Notes: a model not told the origin generated them from the sequence alone. Positions 28,639 through 37,273 are shown, counted from the stretch's first letter. The stretch: DNA of 64,000 nt from Roseicyclus sediminis (GCF_025515305.1 NZ_JAOPHT010000004.1:248001-312000); one strand, 5' to 3'. Translations and numbers: made by a program.

Positions 28639-29112
28639 ATGACCGAGACACCCTCAGACGACCTTCTCCGCCGCATCCTGCGCGAGGTGAAAAGCTTCGC
28701 CTGCGTCGGCGTAAGCCCCAATCCCGTGCGCCCCTCGCACTACGTGGCGCGCTATCTCAGGCTCAAGGGCTACCGCGTGATCCCGGTGAACCCGGGCCAG
28801 GCCGGCAAGGAGCTTTTCGGCGAGACGGTGCGCGCGGACCTGTCGGAGATCGAGGGAGGGGTCGACGTCATCGACATCTTCCGCCGTCCCGAGGCGGTGC
28901 CCGAAATCGTCGAGGAAGCGCTGGCGATGTCGCCGCGGCCGAAGGTCATCTGGATGCAGATCGGCGTAACCCACGCGGAGGCCGCCGCGCGGGCCGAGGC
29001 CGAGGGGCTGACCGTGATCCAGAACCGCTGTCCGAAGATCGAATACCAGCGGCTTTTCGGCGAGCTGCGCATGGGGGGCTTCGCCACGGGGATCATCTCC
29101 TCCAAGCTCTGA
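28639..29112 (+). CDS. CoA-binding-fold protein (YccU-like)
   Basis: A 157-residue single-domain CoA-binding protein of the YccU/CoA_binding_2 group. The Rossmann-like features are [54 protein letters not shown] and [15 protein letters not shown], with ENRCPKIEY-like [12 protein letters not shown] near the end. The precise role in the cell is not established for this family. The start ATG at 28639 follows CCGGAGGGC. It is 30 bases downstream of a strong terminator, so it probably has its own promoter. Confidence 0.75.
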   Translation: MTETPSDDLLRRILREVKSFACVGVSPNPVRPSHYVARYLRLKGYRVIPVNPGQAGKELFGETVRADLSEIEGGVDVIDIFRRPEAVPEIVEEALAMSPRPKVIWMQIGVTHAEAAARAEAEGLTVIQNRCPKIEYQRLFGELRMGGFATGIISSKL

Positions 29113-29212
29113 GCGCCTGTCGCGCCGCGTCCCCGCTTCATCCTGGCAAGAAAACTCCCGCCGGAGGCAAGCGTCGGGGAGGGGCCCTGGCCCCGAGCCG
29201 TCGCTTTCGCGC

Positions 29213-29533
29213 TCAGCCCCCGGTCTTGCGCGCGGCCTTCTCGTCGATGCCCGAGACCCCCTCGCGCCGCTCGAGCTCGGCCAGGACCTCTTCGAGCGTG
29301 ACGTCGCGCGCGGCCAGCATGACGAGGAGGTGATAAAGCACGTCCGCCGCCTCGGAGGTGAGACGCTCGCGGTCGCCCTTCACGGCTTCGACAATGGCCT
29401 CCACGGCCTCTTCCCCGAATTTCTCGGCGCATTTCTCCGGGCCCTTGGCCAGCAGCTTCGCCGTCCAGGAGGTCGCGGGATCCGTGCCGCGCCGGGCGGC
29501 GATGGTCCGGGCAAGACGGTCGAGCGCGGTCAT
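29213..29533 (-). CDS. hisE: Phosphoribosyl-ATP pyrophosphatase
   Basis: A 106-residue all-helical MazG-like enzyme for the second step of histidine synthesis, PR-ATP to [19 protein letters not shown] and [13 protein letters not shown] carry the Glu/Asp residues that bind magnesium. The start ATG at 29531-29533 overlaps the hisF stop in ATGA. It is the last gene of the hisA-hisF-hisE run. The C-terminal KAARKTGG is lysine-rich and nothing more. Confidence 0.93.
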   Translation of the reverse strand: MTALDRLARTIAARRGTDPATSWTAKLLAKGPEKCAEKFGEEAVEAIVEAVKGDRERLTSEAADVLYHLLVMLAARDVTLEEVLAELERREGVSGIDEKAARKTGG

Positions 29534-30291
29534 GTCAGCCTCACGGGAATGCCGGCCGCGGCCATGTGCGCCTTGGCCTCGGCGATGGTGTATTCGCCGA
29601 AATGGAAGATCGAGGCGGCCAGCACCGCGCTGGCATGGCCCTCGATCACACCCTCGACGAGATGGTCGAGAGTGCCGACGCCGCCGCTGGCGATGACGGG
29701 GACATCGACGGCGTCGGCGATGGTGCGGGTCAGGGGGATGTTGAAGCCCTGCTTCGTCCCGTCCCGGTCCATCGAGGTCAGCAGGATCTCGCCCGCACCC
29801 TTGGCCGTCACCGTCCTCGCGAATTCCACCGCGTCGATGCCGGTCGGCCGACGGCCGCCATGGGTGAAGATCTCCCACTTGCCGGGTGCGACCGTCTTGG
29901 CGTCGATGGCGCAGACGATGCACTGGCTGCCGAACCTGTCGGCGGCCCGCGCGACCACGTCGGGGTCGGCCACGGCGGCGGAGTTGAAGCTGACCTTGTC
30001 GGCCCCGGCGAGCAGGAGGTTGCGCACATCCTCGACCGTGCGAACCCCGCCGCCGATGGTCAGCGGCATGAAGCACTGTTCGGCCGTGCGCGTGGCGAGG
30101 TCGTACATCGTGCCCCGGTTCTCGTGCGTGGCGTGGATGTCGAGAAAGCAGAGCTCGTCGGCGCCTGCGGCGTCATAGGCCTGCGCCTGTTCGACCGGGT
30201 CGCCCGCGTCGCGGAGATCGACGAAGTTCACGCCCTTGACCACGCGCCCGTCGGCGACGTCGAGGCAGGGGATGATGCGCGTCTTGAGCAT
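29530..30291 (-). CDS. hisF: Imidazole glycerol phosphate synthase, cyclase subunit
   Basis: A 253-residue TIM barrel that, with HisH, makes imidazole glycerol phosphate and AICAR. It begins [23 protein letters not shown] with the catalytic Asp at residue 11 and has the second catalytic Asp in [15 protein letters not shown]. The phosphate-binding loop ASGGVGT and [12 protein letters not shown] are present. It starts 81 bases after the hisA stop and overlaps hisE by four bases. Length is typical. Confidence 0.96.
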   Translation of the reverse strand: MLKTRIIPCLDVADGRVVKGVNFVDLRDAGDPVEQAQAYDAAGADELCFLDIHATHENRGTMYDLATRTAEQCFMPLTIGGGVRTVEDVRNLLLAGADKVSFNSAAVADPDVVARAADRFGSQCIVCAIDAKTVAPGKWEIFTHGGRRPTGIDAVEFARTVTAKGAGEILLTSMDRDGTKQGFNIPLTRTIADAVDVPVIASGGVGTLDHLVEGVIEGHASAVLAASIFHFGEYTIAEAKAHMAAAGIPVRLT

Positions 30292-30372
30292 GGAGCGTGC
30301 CTAGCGGATCGGCGGGTGCGAGGGAAGGCGGACGTGGCTGTTGCGTATTTAGGGAAAGATGAAGGGGCGGGG

Positions 30373-31089
30373 TCAGGAGAGGGCTGCAAGCGCCTCGCGC
30401 AGGTCGAGCGCGCCGTCATAGAGCGCGCGACCCGAGATGGCGCCGGCGATGACGCCGGTGTCGCGCAGGCGCACGAGGTCTGCGAGGGAGGAGACGCCGC
30501 CCGAGGCGATGACCGGAATCGACGTGGCGCGCGCGAGCGCGGCGGTGGCCTCGACGTTGGGACCGCCCATCGCGCCGTCGCGGTCGATGTCGGTATAGAT
30601 GATGGCGGCGACGCCGGCGTCCTCGAACTGGCGCGCGAGGTCGGTGACCATCACGTCGGTCTCCTCGGCCCAGCCCTTTGTCGCCACGCGGCCCTTGCGG
30701 GCGTCGATGCCGACGGCGACCTGGCCGGGGAAGGCGGCGGCCGCGTCGCGCACGAGATCGGGGTTCTCGACGGCGACGGTGCCGAGGATCACGCGGGCGA
30801 TGCCCTTGCCGAGCCATGTCTCGATCGTGGCCATGTCGCGGATGCCGCCGCCCAGCTGCGCGGGCACGGAGGTCGCCGCGAGGATCGCCTCGACCGCGGC
30901 GCCGTTCACCGGCTGGCCCGCGAAGGCGCCGTTGAGATCGACGAGGTGGAGCCACCGGCATCCCGTATCCTCGAACGCGCGGGCCTGCGCGGCGGGGTCG
31001 GTGTTGAAGACGGTGGCCTTGTCCATCTCGCCGCGCAGCAGCCGCACGGCCTGGCCGTCCTTGAGGTCGATGGCGGGGTAGAGGATCAT
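30373..31089 (-). CDS. hisA: ProFAR isomerase
   Basis: A 238-residue TIM barrel that isomerises ProFAR to PRFAR in histidine synthesis. [17 protein letters not shown] carries the catalytic Asp at residue 8, [16 protein letters not shown] is typical of HisA, and [17 protein letters not shown] has the second catalytic Asp; phosphate loops GGGIRD and ASGGVSS are seen. The start ATG at 31087-31089 precedes no useful upstream extension. In most Rhodobacterales hisH is directly upstream; here an opposite-strand DUF2147 gene lies between. Confidence 0.95.
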   Translation of the reverse strand: MILYPAIDLKDGQAVRLLRGEMDKATVFNTDPAAQARAFEDTGCRWLHLVDLNGAFAGQPVNGAAVEAILAATSVPAQLGGGIRDMATIETWLGKGIARVILGTVAVENPDLVRDAAAAFPGQVAVGIDARKGRVATKGWAEETDVMVTDLARQFEDAGVAAIIYTDIDRDGAMGGPNVEATAALARATSIPVIASGGVSSLADLVRLRDTGVIAGAISGRALYDGALDLREALAALS

Positions 31090-31240
31090 GGGTTCCGTCC
31101 CTTCGTCTGTCGTCGCGCCGTCCTCCTGCCGCAAGGGGCGGCCGGGGGCAAGCGGAAGGGCTCTCGCCACGTCACGCTTTACAGGGAGGGCCGCGGCGCG
31201 GCACCATCGCGCCCGTGCCTTTTTGGGAGGAGACGCACAG

Positions 31241-31636
31241 ATGAAATCCCCTGTTCTCGGCCTTGCCCTGGCGCTCGGACTGGCCAGCGCGGCATCCGCC
31301 GACATCGCCCATGGTGTCTGGCAGACCGAACCCGACGACGGGTCCTTCGCGCATGTGACGCTTGGTCCCTGCGCGAACCCGCAGGCCGTCTGCGGCACGA
31401 TCACGCGCACCTATCGCGATGGCGGCACGCCCTACCAGGCCGAAACCATCGGGCGTCAGATCGTGATCGACATGATCCCGCAAGGCGACGGCAACTACGA
31501 GGGCTCGGTCTGGCGGCCCTCGAACGACCGGATCTACATCGGCCGGATGGCCATCGACGGCGACCGGATGCGCCTGCGCGGCTGCGTTGCGGGCGGTCTG
31601 TTCTGCGCCTCGCAGAACTGGGTGCGGGTGCAGTAG
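31241..31636 (+). CDS. DUF2147 domain-containing secreted protein
   Basis: A 131-residue protein with a Sec signal peptide ([15 protein letters not shown], cleavage before DIAHG) and a DUF2147 domain: [52 protein letters not shown], and a final [16 protein letters not shown]. Two cysteine pairs could form disulfides in the periplasm. The start at 31241 is preceded by GGGAGGAGAC. It lies on the opposite strand between hisA and hisH, so it has its own promoter. The function of the family is not known to me. Confidence 0.8.
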   Translation: MKSPVLGLALALGLASAASADIAHGVWQTEPDDGSFAHVTLGPCANPQAVCGTITRTYRDGGTPYQAETIGRQIVIDMIPQGDGNYEGSVWRPSNDRIYIGRMAIDGDRMRLRGCVAGGLFCASQNWVRVQ

Positions 31637-31651
31637 ACGCAGGCGAGCGAT

Positions 31652-31670
31652 TGTTTCCGTTTAGGAAACA
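31652..31670. repeat. Short inverted repeat between convergent gene ends
   Basis: TGTTTCC/GGAAACA with a five-base loop lies between the DUF2147 stop and the hisH stop. It is too weak to be called a terminator confidently, but the position suits one used by either strand. Confidence 0.35.
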
Positions 31671-31719
31671 GTGGGGCCATTTCCTGTGGATTTGGCCCTG
31701 ATCCTTCAACTGATCCCGT

Positions 31720-32358
31720 TCAAGGCTTCCAGGTCAGGAAGTTCGCGATCAGGCGAAGGCCCGCGCGCTGGCTCTTCTCGGGGTGAAACTGCGTGCCGAC
31801 GACAGTGCCGCGCCCGACGATGGCCGTGACCGGGCCGCCGTAGTCGACATGGGCGAGGAGGTCCGCCTCCTCTTCCACCTTCATCGCGTAGGAATGCACG
31901 AAATAGGCGTGGTCGCCGGTCTCGATCCCTTCGAGCACGGGGTGGGGCCGGTCGATGACGAGGTCGTTCCAACCCATGTGCGGCACCTTCATCGACGTAT
32001 CGCGGGGCGCGATCCGCACGACCTCGCCCGGGATCCAGTCGAAGCCCGCGACATCCTCGTATTCGCGCCCCCATGTCGTGAGCATCTGCATGCCGACGCA
32101 GATGCCGAGGAAGGGGACGGCGCGTCCCTCCACCGCCTCGATCAGGGCTTCCTCCAGGCCGTCGAAGGACCGGAGCCCCCGGCGGCAGGCCGGGAAGGCG
32201 CCGTCTCCGGGCAGGACGACGCGGGAGGCGCGGGCGACGGCCTCGGGGTCCGAGGTCACGACGACGGGGCCCGCGCCCACTTCGGCGGCCATGCGTTGAA
32301 ACGCCTTCTCGGCGGAGTGCAGGTTGCCGGAATCGTAGTCGATCAGGACAGTCGTCAT
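31720..32358 (-). CDS. hisH: Imidazole glycerol phosphate synthase, glutaminase subunit
   Basis: A 212-residue class I glutamine amidotransferase that supplies ammonia to HisF. The nucleophile Cys is in [26 protein letters not shown] is typical of HisH, and the catalytic His and Glu are in [14 protein letters not shown]. The start ATG at 32356-32358 gives [23 protein letters not shown]. hisB ends seven bases upstream, so hisB-hisH form a tight pair. It is separated from hisA by the DUF2147 gene. Confidence 0.95.
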   Translation of the reverse strand: MTTVLIDYDSGNLHSAEKAFQRMAAEVGAGPVVVTSDPEAVARASRVVLPGDGAFPACRRGLRSFDGLEEALIEAVEGRAVPFLGICVGMQMLTTWGREYEDVAGFDWIPGEVVRIAPRDTSMKVPHMGWNDLVIDRPHPVLEGIETGDHAYFVHSYAMKVEEEADLLAHVDYGGPVTAIVGRGTVVGTQFHPEKSQRAGLRLIANFLTWKP

Positions 32359-32365
32359 CGTGGGA

Positions 32366-32953
32366 TCAGAGCGTGCCCTTGGTCGACGGGATGGCGTCGG
32401 CCTTGCGCGGATCGGGATCCACCGCTTCGCGCAGGGCGCGTGCCACGGCCTTGAAGGCGGCCTCGGCGATGTGGTGGGAGTTGATGCCCGCGAGCTTCGT
32501 CACGTGGAGCGTGATGCCGCCATGGGTCGAAAGGGCCTGGAAGAACTCCCGCACAAGCTCGGTGTCGAAGGTGCCGATCTTCTGCGTGGGGAAGTCCACG
32601 TCCCAGACAAGGTAGGGCCGCCCCGACAGGTCGAGTGCCGCGCGCACCAGCGCGTCATCCATGGCGAGGTGGAAGGACCCGTAGCGCCGGATGCCGCGCT
32701 TGTCGCCAAGCGCCTTCGTCAGCGCCTGTCCAAGCGCGATGCCGACGTCCTCCACGCTGTGGTGGTCGTCGATGTGCAGATCGCCCGAGCAGCGCACCTC
32801 CATGTCGATGAGCGCGTGGCGCGAAAGCTGGTCGAGCATGTGATCGAAGAAGCCCACGCCCGTCGCGTTGTCGTAAGTGCCGGTTCCGTCGAGATTGATC
32901 GAGACGGAGATCTCGGTCTCGGCGGTCTTGCGGGCAATCTCTGCGCGGCGCAT
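32366..32953 (-). CDS. hisB: Imidazoleglycerol-phosphate dehydratase
   Basis: A 195-residue manganese enzyme that dehydrates imidazole glycerol phosphate. [18 protein letters not shown] and [24 protein letters not shown] hold the metal-binding His residues, and [30 protein letters not shown] is the C-terminal metal site region. The start ATG at 32951-32953 gives [23 protein letters not shown]. It is the single-domain bacterial form, without the phosphatase fusion seen in enterobacteria. It heads the his genes on the minus strand. Confidence 0.95.
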   Translation of the reverse strand: MRRAEIARKTAETEISVSINLDGTGTYDNATGVGFFDHMLDQLSRHALIDMEVRCSGDLHIDDHHSVEDVGIALGQALTKALGDKRGIRRYGSFHLAMDDALVRAALDLSGRPYLVWDVDFPTQKIGTFDTELVREFFQALSTHGGITLHVTKLAGINSHHIAEAAFKAVARALREAVDPDPRKADAIPSTKGTL

Positions 32954-33023
32954 CGGCTCTCTCCTTCGGCGGCGGGCCGCTTATAGGGCGGGGGGCGCCG
33001 CTTGGGAAGCGCGTTCACGGGGC

Positions 33024-34202
33024 TCAGAGATCGAGGAGGTCGAAATAGGCCTCGGCGATGTCGTCCCAGACATAGCGGGCGATGGCCATGCCGGCGAGCG
33101 CCGCGCCCATCCTGGCCCCGCCTGCGGGGTCTGCGGCGAGGGCGGCGACGGCCTCCCCGAGGCCGGGGGCGTCGCGGAACCATGCGGCCTTGCCGGCCGT
33201 GGTCTCCCGGTTGTAGGGGCAGTCCCAGGCCAGGATCGGGACGGAAAACCCCATCATTTCAACGAGTGCGGGGTTCGTGCCGCCGGCAGAATGCCCGTGA
33301 ACGTAGAGCCAGGCGCGGTCGCGGATGGCGCGCAGGCGGGCGGGGTCGTATTCGGCCTCGACGAGGTGGAGGCCCGGCGTTCCGGACCATCGCGCGTGAA
33401 GCGTCCGACCGTGGCGGGTGGCCGACCAGTTGGCGACGGCGACCAGCGGGCCGAGACGCCCGCCCGAGAAGGCCTCGAGGATCGTCGTCAGGTTGTTCTC
33501 CGGTTCGGCGCGGGCGAGGCAGAGCGCGTAGGCCGGCGGAAGCCCGAGGTCCGAGATCTCGGCGGGCGCGGCGGTCCAGGCATGGTCGCCGCCATAGGCG
33601 ATGACCCTTGGCCGGATCCGGTGCCGCATCTCGATCTCGGCGGCGAGCGCGGCATTGTCCGCCACGACCGCGTCGGCGGCCGCGACGGCGCGGGCCTCGG
33701 ACCAGGCAAGGACGCGTCGGGCGGTTCCGCCCCACTTGGCGCGTCCGGCCTCCCGCCCGTCGACGTTGACGACGATGCGCCGCGTTGTCAGGGGCCGCAG
33801 GGCGGCGACGGGTCCGCCGCCCGAAACCCCGAGAAGGAGAAGGCTGTCCGCGCCGTCGGCGGTCAGCACCTCCGCCAGCGCCGAGAGACCGTCATAGGCG
33901 ATCGAGGCCGCGCCATTCGCCGGGATCGGAAGGTGGCGGAGCCGCGCGCCATGGAACTCCCCGGGCGGGGAAGGGTCGCCGCGCCTCCGGCTGCACCAGA
34001 CCGTCAGCCGGTCCGAGAGGCCGCGCGCGTCGGCCGCGCGCACCAGTTGCTCGGCCAGCGTCTCGAAGCCGCCGTAGCGGGCGGGAAGGCCGACCGTGCC
34101 GATGATGGCCGCGCGGCGCGACCCCGCCCGGCGTCGGGACAGCGGGGGCGCTGACAGGGAGGTATCCCCGCGGCGCAGGTGCAGGTCGCCTGGCCGTATC
34201 AT
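33024..34202 (-). CDS. DUF1972-type glycosyltransferase (GT4-like)
   Basis: A 392-residue GT-B glycosyltransferase with an N-terminal DUF1972 region, as in rhamnosyltransferases of exopolysaccharide synthesis. The segment AAIIGTVGLPARYGGFETLAEQLV is diagnostic. The C-terminal donor-binding half has LCLARAEPENNLTTILEAF, YVHGHSAGGTNPALVEMMGFSVPILAWDC. I choose the ATG at 34202 with GGAG just upstream; a longer version from 34259 would add 19 residues with no evident homology. It is 71 bases upstream of hisB on the same strand, but no functional link to histidine is implied. Substrate unknown. Confidence 0.75.
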   Translation of the reverse strand: MIRPGDLHLRRGDTSLSAPPLSRRRAGSRRAAIIGTVGLPARYGGFETLAEQLVRAADARGLSDRLTVWCSRRRGDPSPPGEFHGARLRHLPIPANGAASIAYDGLSALAEVLTADGADSLLLLGVSGGGPVAALRPLTTRRIVVNVDGREAGRAKWGGTARRVLAWSEARAVAAADAVVADNAALAAEIEMRHRIRPRVIAYGGDHAWTAAPAEISDLGLPPAYALCLARAEPENNLTTILEAFSGGRLGPLVAVANWSATRHGRTLHARWSGTPGLHLVEAEYDPARLRAIRDRAWLYVHGHSAGGTNPALVEMMGFSVPILAWDCPYNRETTAGKAAWFRDAPGLGEAVAALAADPAGGARMGAALAGMAIARYVWDDIAEAYFDLLDL

Positions 34203-34344
34203 CGCCGTCTCCGGAGCACCCGCATCCGCCGCCTCCCTTCGCCTGGTGCGGGGGCCCATTGTGCCATCCGCCTGAAGACGCAGCCTGCCTCGCGCGGCTT
34301 TACGGGGGATTAAGGGCGGCGATTTTTCCGGGTCGAAAACGCGA

Positions 34345-34366
34345 AGGGCCGCCCGAAGGCGGCCCT
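34345..34366 (-). terminator. Intrinsic terminator of tRNA-Gly
   Basis: A perfect 9-bp stem AGGGCCGCC/GGCGGCCCT (34345-34353, 34358-34366) with loop CGAA lies 34 bases after the tRNA 3' end on the minus strand. A T-rich segment (GTTTTC) follows after a few bases. Confidence 0.6.
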
Positions 34367-34399
34367 GTCGTCCCGTCCGTCATGTCGGCCGGAGGATAC

Positions 34400-34474
34400 T
34401 GGAGCGGGTGATGAGATTCGAACTCACGACCCTTACCTTGGCAAGGTAATGCTCTACCCCTGAGCTACACCCGC
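34400..34474 (-). tRNA. tRNA-Gly (GCC)
   Basis: A 75-base tRNA gene with encoded CCA. Acceptor stem GCGGGTG/CATCCGC-type pairing (GCGGGTG with CACCCGC), D arm GCTC-AGGGGTAGA-GAGC, anticodon stem TTACC/GGTAA with loop TTGCCAA giving anticodon GCC, and T loop TTCGAAT. It is on the minus strand in a gap between a secreted-protein gene and the DUF1972 glycosyltransferase gene. Confidence 0.96.
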
Positions 34475-34487
34475 TCTGTAGGACGCG

Positions 34488-34516
34488 TAGATATAAAGTG
34501 TCGCTCACGGGTGCAA
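34488..34516 (-). promoter_or_regulatory. Sigma-70-type promoter of tRNA-Gly
   Basis: On the minus strand TTGCAC (34516-34511), a 17-base spacer and TATCTA (34493-34488), with the -10 ending 13 bases before the tRNA. This is the same spacing as in front of tRNA-Tyr. Confidence 0.65.
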
Positions 34517-34714
34517 GAGGGAATTTGCGACCCATGTCGCCGCCTCGCGGAAACGGCGCAAAACATTGTTTTTAAATATTATTCACTCGCATCTGTGGCG
34601 AATCCCGGCGGGTCTTGCTCGGCGGTGAGGGAAGGATATCCCGTACTTGACCGATCGGTGGCAACCCGGAAGCATACGCCCCTGTCCGTCAAAACTTTCG
34701 GGGGAAGGTCCGAT

Positions 34715-35671
34715 ATGCCCAGTTTCTCGCACGCCCTTGGGGCGACGCTCCTGTTCGCCGCCAGCACGCTCTCGGGCGCGGCCATGGCGCAATCGCCGCT
34801 TTCGGCCGCCTCGGTCACGGTCCAGCGCTATGACGCGTTGCCGAACTTCTCGGGCGACAGCGGCATCTTCTGCTGCGCCACGCATATCCAGCAAAGCGGC
34901 CCTGACGCCGATTTCGTCCATGTGCGTGCGGTCTTCGACGTCGCCTTTTCCGAGACGATCGACCGTGTGCAGGTCAATTCCGCCGACGTGCTGATGCTGT
35001 TTCCAGGGGCGGAGGAAGGGCAGCGGGCGGTGGGACGGTTCGACCACATGCCCGTGTTCGAATTCGGCTCTCCCTCGATCTTCGTGAACCGGCCGCGTGA
35101 CTGGCCCGAGGAGACCGCGCAGGCCTTCATCGACGGGGTCTGGATCGTTCCCGCGGGCCAGACCTCGGCGACGTTGCAGGTCGGTCCCGCCGATGCGCGC
35201 ATCGACGTCCCTCTCGATCTGACGATGCCTGTCACCACGGTGATGCCGCCGCGCATGACCGTCGCGGTGGAGGTCACGGGCTTCGGCGCGGTCGACACCA
35301 TCACGCTGGACGACCGTTACAACGGGCAGGACATGCCCGGCGTCCTCGAACCCGGGATCGGGGGGCGTTTCCTGCGGCTGTCGGTCTCCGTCACGCCGCG
35401 CATGTCCACGGCGACGGACGCGCAGACGGGTGAAAACCGGTTCCTGATGTACGGGAACTACATCCGGATCACGGGTCCCGATGGCGTGCCGCTTCCCTTC
35501 GTCGGCACCGACACCGGGCGCTCGGTTCGCACGCGCTGGTCGGTCTCGTCCACCTGGGAGAACGAGACGCGCCCGATCGAGCTGTCGAATTACTACATCG
35601 GCACCGCGGAACCCGGGCGTTATTCGATCTACTACCTGTCGGACAAGGTCGCCGAGTTCATTGTGGAATGA
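34715..35671 (+). CDS. Secreted protein of unknown function
   Basis: A 318-residue protein with a Sec signal peptide (GATLLFAASTLSGAAMAQS, cleavage after AMA). The mature part is beta-rich, with alternating hydrophobic residues and few helices (for example TVQRYDALPNFSGDSGIFCCATHIQQ, RMTVAVEVTGFGAVDTITLDDRY, GRYSIYYLSDKVAEFIVE). There is a CC pair near residue 51 of the precursor. I do not recognise a family. It is divergent from the tRNA-Gly promoter region and convergent with the tandem pilin-like genes. It could be an outer-surface or periplasmic beta-sandwich protein, but that is a guess. The start ATG at 34715 has GGGGAAGG upstream. Confidence 0.55.
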   Translation: MPSFSHALGATLLFAASTLSGAAMAQSPLSAASVTVQRYDALPNFSGDSGIFCCATHIQQSGPDADFVHVRAVFDVAFSETIDRVQVNSADVLMLFPGAEEGQRAVGRFDHMPVFEFGSPSIFVNRPRDWPEETAQAFIDGVWIVPAGQTSATLQVGPADARIDVPLDLTMPVTTVMPPRMTVAVEVTGFGAVDTITLDDRYNGQDMPGVLEPGIGGRFLRLSVSVTPRMSTATDAQTGENRFLMYGNYIRITGPDGVPLPFVGTDTGRSVRTRWSVSSTWENETRPIELSNYYIGTAEPGRYSIYYLSDKVAEFIVE

Positions 35672-35701
35672 GGCGCAGGCAGGCTGCGGGCCGCGAAACG
35701 G

Positions 35702-36373
35702 TCAATTCGCGCTGATCGCGACGTCGTCGATGGCGTAGAACTCCTCGGAGATCGGCTGGCCGGTCCCCGAGGCGACGCCGAAGGTCAACGTCTCGCCGGG
35801 GTTCTCGACGGTGATCGTGTAGGTCGCGCGGCTGTCATTGCCGTGGCTGCCCGCACCGACGGGGTCGTTGGTGTATTGCTGGCTGACCTCGACCGTCACG
35901 CCGGGAACGCCCATCTCGGAGGTCGTGATGTTTCCGTGGTTGTCGGAGTAGATCGCGACCGGCTGGCCGTTGATGAAGACGGTCGCGGGCTCGCCGCTGA
36001 GGTCGTCGATACCGAGCATGTCGAAGCTGATCGTCGCGGTCTGCGCCCCGGCCGGCACGGCCAGTGTCATCTGCGCCAGCTCGCCCGGACCCAGTTGCAG
36101 CACGTCGCCAAAGCCGGTGAGGCTGGCGACCGTCCCGCCGACCCACGCGCCGATCCCCTCGGAGAAGTCCGTTGAGAGCAGGGATTGCGACACCGCGAAG
36201 GCGGTCTGGATCGAGAAGCCCGACAATTGACTGGACGTATCGCCCGCGAGGTTCTCGACCCCGCCCGAGACGACGGCGACCGTGGCGATCGCCATTCCGG
36301 TGATCCCGGCAGTCAGGACGACCCAGTCGACCGTGATCGCGCCGCTTTCGCTTTGAATAAAATCCTTGAACAC
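35702..36373 (-). CDS. Pilin-like protein with C-terminal beta-rich domain, copy 2
   Basis: A 223-residue protein with a class-III prepilin-like start: SESG followed by AITVDW and a hydrophobic stretch VVLTAGITGMAIATVAVVSGGV. The Gly before Ala at residue 11 and the acidic residue at +5 parallel the Flp prepilin cleavage motif G-ATAIEY, but here the +5 residue is Asp and the +6 is Trp. Residues about 90-223 form a separate beta-rich domain with DMLGIDDLSGEPATVFINGQPVAI and a final NPGETLTFGVASGTGQPISEEFYAIDDVAI. It is a clear paralogue of the gene upstream (36468-37163). The start codon is GTG at 36371-36373, and the ribosome binding site lies in a perfect stem-loop. A surface fibre or adhesin role is inference. 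Confidence 0.7.
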   Translation of the reverse strand: MFKDFIQSESGAITVDWVVLTAGITGMAIATVAVVSGGVENLAGDTSSQLSGFSIQTAFAVSQSLLSTDFSEGIGAWVGGTVASLTGFGDVLQLGPGELAQMTLAVPAGAQTATISFDMLGIDDLSGEPATVFINGQPVAIYSDNHGNITTSEMGVPGVTVEVSQQYTNDPVGAGSHGNDSRATYTITVENPGETLTFGVASGTGQPISEEFYAIDDVAISAN

Positions 36374-36374
36374 A

Positions 36375-36410
36375 CGCAGTCTCCCGCGCCCCCGTGATCG
36401 AGAGACTGCG
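36375..36410 (-). promoter_or_regulatory. Stem-loop enclosing the ribosome binding site of the second pilin-like gene
   Basis: A perfect 9-bp inverted repeat CGCAGTCTC/GAGACTGCG (36375-36383 and 36402-36410) with an 18-base loop ends two bases before the GTG start. On the minus-strand RNA the 3' arm includes part of GGGAG, the only Shine-Dalgarno candidate, about eight bases before the start. Pairing would hide it, suggesting translational control. Confidence 0.5.
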
Positions 36411-36467
36411 AAGCGAATCTGTCCAAGTCGTGACTTCTTCGGGTCGGGAAGACGGCAGGTGCCGGTG

Positions 36468-37163
36468 TCAGCGGGCCTCTGCCGTCACGTTGTCGATGCC
36501 GAACCATTCGTCGTTGACGGGCTGGTTCGTGCCCGAGGCGACGCCGAGCGTCACGGTCTGGCCGGGGTTGTCCACGATGATGCTGACGGAGGTCACGGAC
36601 TCGGTCCATGCGCCGACCTGCGAGCCGCCCAGTTGCTGTCCCTGTGCCTGAACCGTCGTCTCGACCGTCACGCCCGGGATGCCCGAATTGTTCCAGTCGA
36701 TCGTGCCGTGGCCGCCGGTCGCGATGCTCACGGGCTGGCCATTGATCATCACGGTCGCGGTTTCGCCGTCGAGGCTGTCGCCGCCGATCAGGTCGAAGGT
36801 GAAGACCGCCTGCGATGCGCCCTCGGGCACGTCGAGCGCCAGTTCCGCGATGTCGCCCGGCCCAAGCATCAGGACTTCGCCGATCGCGCCGCCGGCATCC
36901 GCCGCGCTGCCGCCGGTCCAGCCGCCGAGCGCGCCGCCCGCGAAGTCCGCCGCGGCCAGTTGCACGGCCTCGAAGGCCTCGGCGAAGGCGCCGGAGATCT
37001 CGTAGCCCGAAAGCGTGCTGCCGATGGTCGTGGACATGCCGCTCACGCCGCCGGAGACGACGATGAAGGTTCCCAGCGAAAGGCCCGTGGCGCTGGCGGT
37101 CAGCACCACCCAGTCAACCGTCGTGGCGCCGCTGTCCGATCGCAGGAAATCCGAGATCCGCAT
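36468..37163 (-). CDS. Pilin-like protein with C-terminal beta-rich domain, copy 1
   Basis: A 231-residue protein with the same architecture as its downstream neighbour: SDSG-ATTVDW then VVLTASATGLSLGTFIVVSGGV, followed by a long linker and a beta-rich domain containing FDLIGGDSLDGETATVMINGQPVSI and NPGQTVTLGVASGTNQPVNDEWFGIDNVTAEAR. Motifs such as GPGDIAELALDVP/GPGELAQMTLAVP are shared with copy 2, so the pair arose by tandem duplication. The processed N-terminus would start at Ala13 with Asp at +5. The start ATG is at 37161-37163. No Tad, Flp or prepilin peptidase genes are in the window, so assembly machinery must be elsewhere. Confidence 0.7.
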   Translation of the reverse strand: MRISDFLRSDSGATTVDWVVLTASATGLSLGTFIVVSGGVSGMSTTIGSTLSGYEISGAFAEAFEAVQLAAADFAGGALGGWTGGSAADAGGAIGEVLMLGPGDIAELALDVPEGASQAVFTFDLIGGDSLDGETATVMINGQPVSIATGGHGTIDWNNSGIPGVTVETTVQAQGQQLGGSQVGAWTESVTSVSIIVDNPGQTVTLGVASGTNQPVNDEWFGIDNVTAEAR

Positions 37164-37216
37164 GAAACTAACTCTGATTAAACTTCACGTAAAATCAGGA
37201 GTAGCCGCAGTCTCGG

Positions 37217-37248
37217 GCGGAAAAAGGGCGAGCGAGGGGTTTTTCCGC
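37217..37248 (-). terminator. Probable terminator after pyruvate carboxylase
   Basis: A perfect 9-bp inverted repeat GCGGAAAAA/TTTTTCCGC (37217-37225, 37240-37248) with a 14-base loop lies 26 bases beyond the pyc stop on the minus strand. The T-run is inside the stem rather than after it, so termination strength is uncertain. Confidence 0.5.
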
Positions 37249-37273
37249 GCCGATACCACCTCCGCGCGGCGGT

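Noticed and set aside
28283-30178. Long plus-strand frames across the his genes (for example 29330-30178)
   Set aside because: They are shadows of hisE and hisF on the minus strand, where catalytic motifs are intact; GC-rich DNA often leaves such frames open.
31652-31670. Strong bidirectional terminator
   Set aside because: The stem is only 7 bp, AT-containing and without a T-run; kept only as a weak inverted repeat.
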